A DNA stretch of 64,000 bases from Bacteroidaceae bacterium (lineage in GTDB: Bacteria; Bacteroidota; Bacteroidia; Bacteroidales; Bacteroidaceae). Location of the stretch: NCBI GenBank assembly GCA_024398635.1, contig JAKSIV010000010.1, forward strand, positions 1-64,000. Direction: 5' to 3'. The position numbers were made by a program, and so were the translations under genes. Below are positions 32,147 to 41,463 of this stretch, piece after piece. Under the pieces are notes generated by a model, which saw only the letters and a list, made by a program, of their open reading frames with translations, ran no database searches and had not been told where the DNA came from. Numbering within the stretch: position 1 is the stretch's first letter; every line of letters starts with the position of its first letter.

Positions 32147-33517
32147 CTAGAAAAGCAGCTCGTAAGTGTCGTAAACGACGGAGCGGGCGCCGAATCCCTC
32201 TTTCTGGAAGATGAGGCCCTCGTTCAGGTAGCTGCCGCCGTTCTCGGTCGATACACCGAAATCAAAGTAGGTGCGGTCAGCATAAACTTCTGTAATCAGA
32301 TGATGGATCAGCAGGTCAAGCGCACCTGTTTTCTTGCCGGTTTCAGACGACGCGATATACTGTGCGTGAACCACATGCCCCATATCATAAACCATGATTC
32401 CCGCTACAATCTGACCGCCGTCACGCACAACGTGAAGTCTGATCCTGTCAGGGAACCGGCTCTGAAGCAGACGCAACTCATCGACCGTATGCACGGGATT
32501 CTTCTTGTGCTTGGTCATAAGAATACCGGCCAGAATATCCCAGAACGCTTGAAAATCGGCCCCCATGTTGCCTATGTCAACCTTTAGTCCGGCCTTGACG
32601 GCCTTGTTGTATCCGCGTCTGCGGAGCTCGCGCATAGGCAGGCGGTTTGAAAAATCAATGACTGATGACACACCGCGTTCCTTAAGAGAACCTCCGCTGC
32701 GGAACAACGCATAGAGATCTTCTTCGGCCGGAAGCTGGCTGTATATATAAGGAATAGGTTTGTAAATCCACCTGTGGGCTCCAAGCTGGCGTTTCATCCA
32801 GTCAATGGCACAGCTGAACACCTCGAGTGCATCGACCGCAATCATCTCCTTAGGCACAATAAGACCGCCGTATGTGAGACCTCCGTGCGATTGTACTGTC
32901 CCCTCATCCTTACGCCAGTTGGCGGGCAGCATAGCCATCAGTTTGCCATGCTTGTAGAACATGAGCGAACAGTCCGTAAAACGGTCGCTGTGGTAATCCA
33001 TATACCCCCTGTCAAAAAGGAATGTCCCGTTCTTGGATGTTGCCACAAAGGCATTCCACTCATCCTTACGGGATTCATCGTATCTTACCACCGTGAGCTG
33101 TTCGGTGAGATACTCATTGTAGTTGTTTATATATCCTGAAGCGTTGTATGGATGCGATGCGAATACTACGCATACCGTACCGGGCGCGAAATCACGCAGG
33201 TCACACCATACTCCCGGCGGAATGAGAATACCCTTACGGGGAGAATCCATCCGTACCACAACGTTATGTGAACCATCATCGACCACCATATTGAAACTGC
33301 CGGCAACAGGCACCACCACCTCGGCCGACTCACTGTGTGAATGGCCTCCGCGCGTCTTGCCGTCGGGCACTCCGTATATCCAGAAAACACGTTCAATCTG
33401 GAAAGGTATCTGATGTGCTCCCTCCGCAAAAGACAGGGCTCCGCGATCATCGACCGATTCGGGAAATTCAATAATTCTGCATCCACGAGGGAGTTGTTCC
33501 ATATCCGCTTCTTTCAT
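32147..33517 (-). CDS. WxcM/FdtA-like cupin fused to a GNAT/FemAB-like acyltransferase
   Basis: The first 135 residues are a sugar 3,4-ketoisomerase-type cupin (VDDRGALSFAEG, RVFWIYGVPDGKTRGGHSHSE, ILIPPGVWCDLRDFAPGTVCVVFASHPYN). The remaining 310 residues are a FemAB/GNAT-like acyltransferase (FLFDRGYMDYHSDRFTDCSLM, RRRGYNKAVKAG, SSETGKKTGALDLLIHHLI, FDFGVSTE). Together they suggest synthesis and N- or O-acylation of a dTDP-linked deoxy sugar for surface glycans, with the glycosyltransferases at 36840-42428. ATG 33517 or 33502 are both possible starts. Confidence 0.75.
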   Translation of the reverse strand: MKEADMEQLPRGCRIIEFPESVDDRGALSFAEGAHQIPFQIERVFWIYGVPDGKTRGGHSHSESAEVVVPVAGSFNMVVDDGSHNVVVRMDSPRKGILIPPGVWCDLRDFAPGTVCVVFASHPYNASGYINNYNEYLTEQLTVVRYDESRKDEWNAFVATSKNGTFLFDRGYMDYHSDRFTDCSLMFYKHGKLMAMLPANWRKDEGTVQSHGGLTYGGLIVPKEMIAVDALEVFSCAIDWMKRQLGAHRWIYKPIPYIYSQLPAEEDLYALFRSGGSLKERGVSSVIDFSNRLPMRELRRRGYNKAVKAGLKVDIGNMGADFQAFWDILAGILMTKHKKNPVHTVDELRLLQSRFPDRIRLHVVRDGGQIVAGIMVYDMGHVVHAQYIASSETGKKTGALDLLIHHLITEVYADRTYFDFGVSTENGGSYLNEGLIFQKEGFGARSVVYDTYELLF

Positions 33518-33583
33518 ATTAATTGTAAAGATAACGATTAAAACTTTTCTTTGTTGTTTTTTGAAAAATATTCATTCCAAAAC

Positions 33584-33614
33584 TTGCAGGACTCAAAACC
33601 GCGCATTACCTTTG
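33584..33614 (+). promoter_or_regulatory. Promoter of the tRNA-Ser/tRNA-Glu transcript
   Basis: TTG (33584-33586), a 20-nt spacer and TACCTTTG (33607-33614), about 28 nt upstream of the mature tRNA-Ser 5' end. Confidence 0.65.
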
Positions 33615-33648
33615 TGCCCGCTTAAGGATTCCGAACTACGGTTCCCAG

Positions 33649-33735
33649 GGAAGTTTGGGTGAGTGGCTGAAACCAGCAGTTTGCTAAACTGCCGTACGGG
33701 TAACCGTACCGGGGGTTCGAATCCCCCAGCTTCCG
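33649..33735 (+). tRNA. tRNA-Ser (anticodon GCT)
   Basis: The 87-nt class II tRNA has acceptor GGAAGTT pairing with AGCTTCC (one G:U) and anticodon arm GCAGTT-TGCTAA-ACTGC. The long variable arm (CGTACGGG-TAA-CCGTACCG) and the T-arm GGGGGTTCGAATCCCCC are both clear. The 3' CCA is not encoded. It reads AGC/AGU. Confidence 0.95.
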
Positions 33736-33766
33736 CCTCCTTCAAGCAGACATAACATAACCGAAT

Positions 33767-33838
33767 GGCGCTTTCATCTAACGGTTAGGATACAAGATTC
33801 TCAATCTTGGCATACGGGTTCGATTCCCGTAGGCGCTA
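33767..33838 (+). tRNA. tRNA-Glu (anticodon CTC)
   Basis: The 72-nt tRNA has acceptor GGCGCTT with AGGCGCT, D-arm with TAACGGTTA, anticodon stem CAAGA/TCTTG around loop TTCTCAA, and T-arm ACGGG-TTCGATT-CCCGT. The CCA is not encoded. It follows tRNA-Ser by 31 nt, probably on one transcript. Confidence 0.93.
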
Positions 33839-33892
33839 CAAAAAAAGACCTCAATCGAGGCCTTTTTTTGTAGTGCCGGAATCGAACCCGTA
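33813..33892. terminator. tRNA terminator inside a larger inverted repeat of the tRNA-Glu 3' end
   Basis: AAAAAAAGACCTC-AATC-GAGGCCTTTTTTT (33840-33869) is an intrinsic terminator. The T-arm/acceptor of tRNA-Glu (33813 onward) recurs in reverse at 33870-33892 as a fragment reading TACGGGTTCGATTCC-GGCACTAC on the - strand. It lacks four bases (CGTA) and has one substitution. The fragment is too short to be a tRNA. Confidence 0.75.
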
Positions 33893-33961
33893 TTTTCGGG
33901 ACCCATTTTTTTAGTTTCCTTTCGGAAACATGGTGGCCTCCGGCCGCTCTCGCTCGGGGTC

Positions 33962-34435
33962 TCACTCGTGATGGTAGGGTAGGTTGTTGAGGATGCTGAA
34001 AGCGCGGTAGAGCTGCTCCACGAATATGAGTCGTACCATCTGGTGTGAGAATGTCATCTTTGACAATGACAGCTTTCCCGGAACGCGTGAGTAGACATCG
34101 GGCGAAAATCCGTAGGGGCCTCCTATAATGAAAACCAGGCGTTTGGTTGACTGCGCCATATGTTTCTCAAGCCAGACGGCCATCTCGGGTGATGTCATCT
34201 CACGTCCCTTGTCATCGAGCAGCCAGACATCATCTGAGGGCTGTAAAAGCTTGAGTATGAGTTCTCCTTCACGCACTTTCTGCACCTGCGGCTCCATGCT
34301 GCGGGTGTTCTTGATATCCGGGATGACCTGTATCTCAAACTGACCGAAATGGGACAGCCGTTCGGTGTACTGGCTGATGCCGTCATTAAGCCACTGCTGG
34401 TCAGTTTTGCCTACCACTATCAGAAGGATCTTCAT
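33962..34435 (-). CDS. rlmH: 23S rRNA pseudouridine-1915 N3-methyltransferase
   Basis: The 157-residue SPOUT methyltransferase opens with MKILLIVVGKT and ends with the knot motifs FIIGGPYGFS, LSLSKMTFSHQMVRLIFVEQLYRAFSILNNLPYHHE, diagnostic for RlmH. It acts on assembled 70S ribosomes at position 1915. Confidence 0.95.
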   Translation of the reverse strand: MKILLIVVGKTDQQWLNDGISQYTERLSHFGQFEIQVIPDIKNTRSMEPQVQKVREGELILKLLQPSDDVWLLDDKGREMTSPEMAVWLEKHMAQSTKRLVFIIGGPYGFSPDVYSRVPGKLSLSKMTFSHQMVRLIFVEQLYRAFSILNNLPYHHE

Positions 34436-34551
34436 GACAATAAGGATTGTTTACACGACGAAGGTACTATCATTCTGCGTGATTTTGGCGGTTTGGCGGA
34501 TAATTGTTAAGTTTGCGGGACCTTTGGGTCATAAAACGACTTGAATTGGAT

Positions 34552-35535
34552 ATGTACGAGAGTCTGCAACAGCTGAATACGCTGGAAATAAAATTCAACA
34601 GTACCGGAAACTGGCTGCTGATTCTGTTTATGGCCGTTGTCATGTATGGCGTGGCACTTGGCTTGAGGCCTCAGTTCTTCCGCGGCGTATTCAACCGTCC
34701 CCGTGCCATGTTCATCGGACTTGTCTGCCAGTGGTTCATACTCCCGCTCGTAACATTCCTGCTATGCGTACTGTTCCATGATTTTGTACCTCCTATGGTG
34801 GCCATGGGTATGATTCTGGTGGCCTCCTGTCCCGGCGGTGCAGTATCGAACTTTATGACGGCGTACGGTAAGGGTAATGCCGAACTGTCGGTCCTGATGA
34901 GTACCATAGCGACTCTCGGTGCACCCATATTCACCCCGATAAACTATGCCATATGGGGTGGCCTTTACACCAAATACATGGATGCTGCGGCAGGCGATGT
35001 ATTGCGTACCCTTCAGGTTCCGCCCATGCAGATTGCTCTGACCGTGATTGTCATCATAGGAATTCCGGTGCTGCTGGGTTATATCACTGTCAAGTTGGCC
35101 CCGAATGCATCGGCCCGTCTTAAGGAGATAATGCGATATGTCTCAATCGTGATTTTCCTGAGTGTCGCAGGAATGATGATATCGCAGAACTTTATTCTCT
35201 TCAAGGAATTCATCGGATTTATTTTCATAATCGTCTTCATCCATAATCTGGTCGGTTTCGGAATTGGCTATACTGCAGCCACTATAGGTAAGACTCCTGT
35301 CAAGGACCGTCGTGCCGTAACTATCGAGACCGGTATCCAGAATTCCGGATTGGGACTCCTGCTGCTGTTCAATACCAATATTTTCCCACCCGAGATAGCC
35401 AAGGGCGGAATGGTATTCGTGACAGCATGGTGGGGTGTATGGCATATCATATCAGGCCTTATTCTGGGAACGGTATTCCGTTTCTCGGCTTTCGATACGA
35501 CAGGCCTTTCTAAATTCCTGCATAAGAAGAAATGA
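34552..35535 (+). CDS. Bile acid:sodium symporter (SBF) family transporter, copy 2
   Basis: The 327 residues from ATG 34552 (an upstream TTG at 34504 is rejected) have nine or ten hydrophobic helices and SBF signatures LVASCPGGAVSNFMTAYGKGNAELSVLMS and TIETGIQNSGLGLLLL. It is a distant paralogue of the gene at 31267. Its stop overlaps the acyltransferase ATG (ATGA), so the two are translationally coupled. Confidence 0.85.
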   Translation: MYESLQQLNTLEIKFNSTGNWLLILFMAVVMYGVALGLRPQFFRGVFNRPRAMFIGLVCQWFILPLVTFLLCVLFHDFVPPMVAMGMILVASCPGGAVSNFMTAYGKGNAELSVLMSTIATLGAPIFTPINYAIWGGLYTKYMDAAAGDVLRTLQVPPMQIALTVIVIIGIPVLLGYITVKLAPNASARLKEIMRYVSIVIFLSVAGMMISQNFILFKEFIGFIFIIVFIHNLVGFGIGYTAATIGKTPVKDRRAVTIETGIQNSGLGLLLLFNTNIFPPEIAKGGMVFVTAWWGVWHIISGLILGTVFRFSAFDTTGLSKFLHKKK

Positions 35536-36845
35536 GAGAACATATACAAGACAAGGGGTGGTTCTATACTTTTCTGAAGGTTTTTGTTGACTGGTCGGTA
35601 AGGAGCTCGTTCCGCCGGTATCAGGTTGAGGGACTGGGGAACGTTCCTGATGACGGTCATGTAATTTGGGCGTCCAACCACACCAACGCCCTTATGGATC
35701 CTATGGTTATGCTCTCATCGACAAGGGGGAGAAAGGTTTTTGTTGCCAGAGCCGATATCTTCAAGAAAAAATGGGCCCGTGAGGCGCTGTCATTCCTGCG
35801 TGTAATGCCCATCTACCGCATCCGTGACGGAATAGATGCCGTAAAGCACAATAACGAGTGCATAGACCAGGCTACAGGTGTGATCATGGATGGAGTTCCG
35901 TTCGTGATTTTTCCTGAGGCGACCCACCGTGCAAAACACTCCCTTCTGAAACTGAGCAAAGGTATATTCCATATTGCCGAATCAGCGATTGAAAAGTCAA
36001 ATGGCGACAAGCCGGTATATATTCAGCCGATAGGTGTTGAGTACAGCGACTATTTCCGTTTCCGCAACAAAGTGCTGATAAGGTTCGGTAAGCCGGCCAA
36101 CGTTTCAAAATTCCTTGAGGAACATAATGACGAGCCGATACCTGTAGCCATGCTCAAGATGCGTGAGCTGCTGACCGAAAGATTGGCCGAGCAGATAGTC
36201 TACATCCCTGACGATGAGGACTATGACGCAATCTGGGAATATACGAAACTTAAAGCCGATAATAGGGATTACTTCAAAAAGACACTTGCCGGGATAGAAT
36301 CACGTGAAGGTAAAAAGCTGAAAGGCTTGCTCAAGATACAGGCTGTAGACAAGGAGGCTGTTGCCCAAGCGTTGGCTATGAGACAGAATGAGCCGGAAAA
36401 GGCACGTGAACTGTTCGCAAAGGTGGATGCGCTGCGTCTCTGGAGATTGCAGAACGGAATATCCGTCTATTCGATTGCCCGTGATCCCGGTTTCTTCAAC
36501 CTGCTGTTCAGGAGCATCGTGGCTTTGCTGGGTGTGCCGTACTATCTGTTCTGCGGTGTTGTGGGCTGTATAAAATGGGTTCCCATAGTACTCATTCTGA
36601 GAGGCGTAACCGACGATGCCTTTTATAATACCGCCCGCTATGGAGTCCGTTTGGGACTGGCCATTCCGGCGCTGATAGTTTGGGCATTGATATTCTTCCT
36701 GCTGTTCAGCTGGAAAATTGCGGCTGTGCTGCTGCTGTTCTCGCTGCCATCCCTGAAATATCTGTATGATTACGGAGCATTCTTCCGCATTTTCATCTCA
36801 GATATAAGATGGAAGATCCGTAAGAGACAGGCTCCCAAGTTATAA
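35532..36845 (+). CDS. PlsC-like glycerophosphate acyltransferase family protein
   Basis: The 437 residues have the acyltransferase motifs SNHTNALMDP (HX4D) and FPEATHRAKHSLL near residues 50-140, and a C-terminal pair of hydrophobic helices (about 330-410) not found in minimal PlsC. The likely reaction is acyl transfer to lysophosphatidate or a related lipid at the inner membrane. The ATGA overlap with the SBF gene suggests a shared substrate class. It converges with, and overlaps by 6 bp, the GT4 gene. Confidence 0.85.
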   Translation: MREHIQDKGWFYTFLKVFVDWSVRSSFRRYQVEGLGNVPDDGHVIWASNHTNALMDPMVMLSSTRGRKVFVARADIFKKKWAREALSFLRVMPIYRIRDGIDAVKHNNECIDQATGVIMDGVPFVIFPEATHRAKHSLLKLSKGIFHIAESAIEKSNGDKPVYIQPIGVEYSDYFRFRNKVLIRFGKPANVSKFLEEHNDEPIPVAMLKMRELLTERLAEQIVYIPDDEDYDAIWEYTKLKADNRDYFKKTLAGIESREGKKLKGLLKIQAVDKEAVAQALAMRQNEPEKARELFAKVDALRLWRLQNGISVYSIARDPGFFNLLFRSIVALLGVPYYLFCGVVGCIKWVPIVLILRGVTDDAFYNTARYGVRLGLAIPALIVWALIFFLLFSWKIAAVLLLFSLPSLKYLYDYGAFFRIFISDIRWKIRKRQAPKL

Positions 36846-37952
36846 TTTCGAATAGAACCGTACATACTGCTCCGCCACTTTGATATAGTCATGGTGGCGG
36901 CGTATGTATTCTACGGACTGTCTTTTAAGTTCCGATATCCTTTCGGGGTGCAGAATAAGTTGTTCCAGCTCGTCGTATACGCTCTTTTCATTTGGCTGGA
37001 CGTTGATGATGGGACGCAGTTCTTTCTCACCCAGGATGTCGTAATTCTCGGGTTCGCCTCCTCCTATGACTATGATACCCTTTGACATGGCCAGAAGGGA
37101 ATTCATGGATGGGGTATAGCTGTAGAGCTGGTCTAGAATGGCGTCGCTGCCGTCCATCATACGCTGGTACTCATCAAACGGGACACCTTCGGCAATCCTG
37201 AGTTCCAGACGGTCCGGGTATTTCTCCTTGAGTGCCTTTGCCGCACTGAGCATTATGTCAGTGCCCTTGTATGCGGAGCGGCCGCGGCTGATTCCTGCAA
37301 ACAGCTTGAGCGGGCCGCCGTAAAAGGAGGTATGGTAAATCTCGGGCAGAACAATAGGCAGGGGGATGAAACGCATCTTGTCGCGGACCTGAAGACCGTC
37401 AGGACAGGTGGTATGCACCTCGTTGTATGTGGCCCAATATTCGTAAAGGCATGCGGCTATGCCGTCGCAGTCAACGGCAATTGTTTCATTGAGAGTCTGT
37501 TTGGGCGTGCCTATCCAGTCATCCCGGTAGCGCTGGGCCTCAATGTCGGTACGGGGCTTGTCTGCGAAATTGAAATCGCTGTATCTGAGAGGTCTGAAGT
37601 CACTGTTGACGCTGACCCAATAGTAATCCATTCCGAATGACCCCATCACGACCTTTTTGTTATTCTTGCGCAGATATCGGTAGATGGGCATGATGCGTTC
37701 GGCCTTAAGTTCCAGGAACATGGGATTGATAAGCTGTACCACGTCATAGCCGCGCATGCAGGGCAGGGCTTTCAAAAGACGCCACAGGAACTGCAGACGT
37801 TGTCCGGGCTCGCGTTTAAGGTCGATATCACGGGGATAGTCTTTCCAGCTGTCTCCGTCGCTGGCTACAGTCACTTCATGTCCCAGGGCTCTGAGTCCCT
37901 TGGCCAAAGTGTTGTGTACGTTACTGTATTCTCCGAGCAGCAGTATTCTCAT
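36840..37952 (-). CDS. Glycosyltransferase family 4-like
   Basis: The 370 residues include an N-terminal GT-B Rossmann half (MRILLLGEYSNVHNTLAKGLRALGHEVTVAS), and the C-terminal donor-binding half has LKLFAGISRGRSAYKGTDIMLSAA and PSMNSLLAMSKGIIVIGGGEPEN with the usual acidic motif region. It adds a sugar in surface-glycan assembly. It is third in a - strand operon, overlapping the preceding GT2 by 4 bp. Confidence 0.8.
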   Translation of the reverse strand: MRILLLGEYSNVHNTLAKGLRALGHEVTVASDGDSWKDYPRDIDLKREPGQRLQFLWRLLKALPCMRGYDVVQLINPMFLELKAERIMPIYRYLRKNNKKVVMGSFGMDYYWVSVNSDFRPLRYSDFNFADKPRTDIEAQRYRDDWIGTPKQTLNETIAVDCDGIAACLYEYWATYNEVHTTCPDGLQVRDKMRFIPLPIVLPEIYHTSFYGGPLKLFAGISRGRSAYKGTDIMLSAAKALKEKYPDRLELRIAEGVPFDEYQRMMDGSDAILDQLYSYTPSMNSLLAMSKGIIVIGGGEPENYDILGEKELRPIINVQPNEKSVYDELEQLILHPERISELKRQSVEYIRRHHDYIKVAEQYVRFYSKL

Positions 37953-38929
37953 TTGTAGAAAAATTCTATTACGTGAAGTATGTACTGACCGGGCCTGTTG
38001 CCGGTTAGTCCTGCAAATATCCAGAATTTGAAGGGAATGCCATGCAGGTGCAGGGGATACAGTCCCATTTGTCTGAGCGTATCCATCTGCTGAGGCAGTG
38101 CACTGCGCCAGTCAATGCGGCGTAACGTCCGCCTCAGGTGATCGATGGCCAGAGTGTGTATCTTGCGGTCAAAACCTTCATGAGGTTCATGTATATGCTC
38201 ATCCCTGAATTGTAACAGACTCTTAAGTGCCATGATCGTATGATCTGATTTCTGCTCAATCCTTTGGGCCGAATCTGATGTGATTATGGAACCTGAATGG
38301 ATGTAATAAGCATATACCGGAAATGTTGTGTTGATATATCTCCAAGTGTAGAAGAAAAGCCTTGGGACGAACTCTTCATCTTCAATGAAGGCGTTTTCCA
38401 CAAAACGCAGACCGTTGTTCCTGATAAGTGATGACCTGATAAGATACCGGCATGCGCTGCCGTACAGATTGTTGCGGCACATGTATTCATCGCCTGTCAT
38501 TGGGGCCGAGAAAACGGGCTTGCCGGAGGAAAGGCGGTCAATGCCGTTTCCGGATTTGGTGGTCCTGATACCGAATCCCACCAGGTCTGCACTGTTCTGT
38601 TCCATGGCTTTGATGCAGGGAGCCAGTGCACCGGGATAATAATAGTCGTCGGCATCAAGGAATGATATCACGTCGCCCGTGGCATTCTCTATTCCGGTGT
38701 TGCGTGCCGCTCCGAGCATTCCGTGGGGACGGCGTATGTATCTGATTGCAGGATCCGACAGGGTGTCCAGGTCAGGTTCATATGGTGAGCCGTCATCTAC
38801 AATGAGTACCTCATGATCGCATACGCCCTTGAGGTTGTTCAATGCCGACATGACTGCCCTGATGAGCAGGTCTTCTGTGTTCAGGTCATTCTCCGGATTA
38901 TAATATGGGACGATTACGGATATCTTCAT
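37949..38929 (-). CDS. Glycosyltransferase family 2
   Basis: The 326 residues from ATG 38929 have GT-A motifs ISVIVPYYN, VLIVDDGS, LGAARNTGIENATGDVISFLDADDYY (DXD-like DADD). Length and layout are normal for GT2. Overlaps of 4 bp (ATGA) at both ends show tight coupling with its neighbours. Confidence 0.88.
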   Translation of the reverse strand: MKISVIVPYYNPENDLNTEDLLIRAVMSALNNLKGVCDHEVLIVDDGSPYEPDLDTLSDPAIRYIRRPHGMLGAARNTGIENATGDVISFLDADDYYYPGALAPCIKAMEQNSADLVGFGIRTTKSGNGIDRLSSGKPVFSAPMTGDEYMCRNNLYGSACRYLIRSSLIRNNGLRFVENAFIEDEEFVPRLFFYTWRYINTTFPVYAYYIHSGSIITSDSAQRIEQKSDHTIMALKSLLQFRDEHIHEPHEGFDRKIHTLAIDHLRRTLRRIDWRSALPQQMDTLRQMGLYPLHLHGIPFKFWIFAGLTGNRPGQYILHVIEFFYK

Positions 38930-39885
38930 TTGTATTTCTTGATTCCTAAAATGAAACAGAGAGTCCTGACTCCGAAGAGCCATGCGAACAGAGCCTTTAT
39001 GCCTTGAATGAAAGTAGTTCCGGCCTGCAATATGGCCATCGGACCCGGTCTTAACTGATACAGGTTGCGGGCATTTGCGGCAACATACGCCTTATCGGCA
39101 TCCTTGCAGCGTTTCAGGTCGACAAGCAGGTTGAGGCACTGGTTCCAGAGCTTTGTCCTGCATTCATTGCCGAATCCTTGAGCTGTTATGAGCTGCAGCA
39201 GTTCCAGGTTGTGGCGGAACAAGGGTTCCTGATTTGCAAACCGGTACTGCAGGGTTATGCCGCTGCCGGAGCTGTAATAGAGATAACGGCCTCGGTCGGA
39301 GTAGGTTATGGCGCGACACAGGCGTATTATCTGCGGACAGATGGCGGCATCCTCAAAGTTCTCTCCTTCGGGAAAGCGTATGGTGCTGAAAAGAGTCTTG
39401 CGGTAAATCTTGTTCCAGGCGTAACAGTGTGTGTAGCTACAGGTCATTATCCAGTGCGGGAAGACTTTGTCGCCGGATATGGTTTCGGGCCGGAAGTCAA
39501 GATTGTAGGCGTTGGGTGCACCATAGTGGACAGTTACCGGAAATTCCACCAGGTCTATATCATCGGATATGAGTTTCAGATTGGGGTTAAGGGTGTCGGG
39601 GGCAAGTTCATCGTCGCTGTCTATGAATGCTATCCAGGTGCCTTGCGCGGCATCGATTCCGGTGTTTCTGGCGGCACTCAGACCTCCGTTTTTGCGGTGT
39701 ATGACGCGGATGCAGTCATTGCCTGACGCCAGCTCGTCGCATAACGCTGAACTGCCGTCTGTGGAGCCGTCATCGACCAGGATGAGCTCCATCTCTCCGA
39801 CATTCTGGGCCATGACACTCCTTACACACCTTTGGAGCGTGGGGAGCGCATTATATACCGGAACTATTACTGATAGCCGTGCCAT
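38926..39885 (-). CDS. Glycosyltransferase family 2
   Basis: The 319-residue GT-A enzyme carries LSVIVPVYNALPTL, LILVDDGSTDGSS, HRKNGGLSAARNTGIDAAQG and FIDSDDE. It is first of the three-gene - strand glycosyltransferase operon. It is divergent from the flippase across a 78-bp spacer holding back-to-back -7 boxes (TATATTTG on the complement of 39901-39908; TAATTTTG at 39932-39939). Confidence 0.9.
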   Translation of the reverse strand: MARLSVIVPVYNALPTLQRCVRSVMAQNVGEMELILVDDGSTDGSSALCDELASGNDCIRVIHRKNGGLSAARNTGIDAAQGTWIAFIDSDDELAPDTLNPNLKLISDDIDLVEFPVTVHYGAPNAYNLDFRPETISGDKVFPHWIMTCSYTHCYAWNKIYRKTLFSTIRFPEGENFEDAAICPQIIRLCRAITYSDRGRYLYYSSGSGITLQYRFANQEPLFRHNLELLQLITAQGFGNECRTKLWNQCLNLLVDLKRCKDADKAYVAANARNLYQLRPGPMAILQAGTTFIQGIKALFAWLFGVRTLCFILGIKKYK

Positions 39886-39963
39886 ACCTTCTCAAAAACG
39901 CAAATATAACTTCTTTATTACAGATTCTATATAATTTTGCAGTCATTCTAACGTTTAGAAAAC

Positions 39964-41463
39964 GTGGCTAAGGAAAAGAATTCGGACTCATACGACCGTA
40001 TCATCAAATATACCGGTCTGTTCGGCGGTGTGCAGGGCATTGTCGTCCTGATTAATATCGTCAGGACAAAGCTGGTTTCCATGCTTTTGGGGCCTACCGG
40101 ATTCGGTATCAGCGAGTCTTTTAACAGGACTCTGAATCTGGTCAAGAGCACCACAGACCTGGGCGTGCCTTTCAGCGCGGTCAAGAGTGTCTCGGAGTGC
40201 AGGGGTAACAGCTCTCCGGAACTTGTCAGTGAGAGCGTACTGATAACCAGAACATGGGCTTTCCTGACAGCTGTGGCCGGTATGCTCATGTGTATAGTGC
40301 TGGCTCCGGTATTCAGCTACTGGGCTTTTGAAGGTGACCACGGATATACCATATCCTTCCTGATGCTGTCACCTATGGCGGCATTCAGTGCAATCAACGG
40401 AGGTGAAACGGCTATTTTGAAGGGTGTCGGTATGCTGCGCCAGCTGGCCAAGAGCCAGTTGATAACGGTAGTAGCTACTCTCTGCATATCCGTACCTCTG
40501 TTCTGGAAGTTCGGACTGCAGGGTATTGCTCCATCGTTGGTGCTGGTGTCATTCGCATCGATGGCGGTTACCTGCCGATACTCGTTCGGCGCTTATCCGT
40601 ACAGGATCAGACCGTTCTCTAAAGAGACTCTGACCAAGGGCTTCGGGATGATAAAACTGGGTATTTTCTTTACCGTAACGTCATTCTTCGGTGCCGGTGC
40701 TTTCTCCATCATAGCAAACTATCTGATGAAATACGGAAATGCCGAAGTAACAGGTATTTACAGTGCTGGGTATCTTCTTATTTCATACCTGGGGCTATTT
40801 GTCTTTTCGGCTATGGAGTCCGACTATTTCCCGAGACTGTCGGCTGTCAATCATGACAACGGAAAGGTTAATGACCTTGTAAACAGCCAGGCAGAGGTCG
40901 CAATCCTGCTTATGGCACCCATGATAGTGGGCTTTATCGTCTTTTTGGGACTGATTGTGAACCTGCTGCTGACCACGCGGTTCTGCGATGCCATTCCCAT
41001 GGCCCGCCTCGCGGTTATGGGACTTGCCTTCAAGGCTATGACACAACCTCTGTCATACGTGTCGCTGGCCAAGGGTGATTCCAAGACTTTCATGCTTCAG
41101 GAGGTGCTGTATGACATAGTTTTTGTTGTATCGGTAGTGGTGTCTTTCAAGCTGGGCGGAATAACCATGACAGGAGCAGCGCTTACGTTTGCGGCTGTGG
41201 CGGATTTGGTGATCGTCTATTGCATTACGCACAGCAGATACGGTATCGCATTTTCAAAAAAGGCCATCAGAGTGTTCTTCCTGCAGATTCCGATCATCGT
41301 TGCGACATGGGCTGTCTCATCATATCTGGATGGAGTATGGTATTGGGGAACGGGGATAGTCCTCTTGGCGATATCATCGCTCTTTTCGTTCTATTATCTA
41401 AGGAAACAAACCTCGTTTATCAGGTCTGTCAGCGATAAGGTGACTAAACGGTTGGGCTTATGA
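39964..41463 (+). CDS. Wzx-like oligosaccharide flippase
   Basis: The 499-residue polytopic protein has about twelve to fourteen hydrophobic helices, with GFGISESFNRTLNLVKSTTDLGV near the start and an MOP-superfamily layout. It probably flips undecaprenyl-linked O-antigen or capsule repeat units. The frame begins with GTG at 39964, and no in-frame ATG lies upstream. TAATTTTG at 39932-39939 gives a leader of under 20 nt. Its stop overlaps the next GT2 start (ATGA). Confidence 0.85.
   Translation: MAKEKNSDSYDRIIKYTGLFGGVQGIVVLINIVRTKLVSMLLGPTGFGISESFNRTLNLVKSTTDLGVPFSAVKSVSECRGNSSPELVSESVLITRTWAFLTAVAGMLMCIVLAPVFSYWAFEGDHGYTISFLMLSPMAAFSAINGGETAILKGVGMLRQLAKSQLITVVATLCISVPLFWKFGLQGIAPSLVLVSFASMAVTCRYSFGAYPYRIRPFSKETLTKGFGMIKLGIFFTVTSFFGAGAFSIIANYLMKYGNAEVTGIYSAGYLLISYLGLFVFSAMESDYFPRLSAVNHDNGKVNDLVNSQAEVAILLMAPMIVGFIVFLGLIVNLLLTTRFCDAIPMARLAVMGLAFKAMTQPLSYVSLAKGDSKTFMLQEVLYDIVFVVSVVVSFKLGGITMTGAALTFAAVADLVIVYCITHSRYGIAFSKKAIRVFFLQIPIIVATWAVSSYLDGVWYWGTGIVLLAISSLFSFYYLRKQTSFIRSVSDKVTKRLGL

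Noticed and set aside
33870..33892. Second tRNA gene on the - strand
   Set aside because: Only the T-arm and acceptor side are present; no D-arm or anticodon arm follows.
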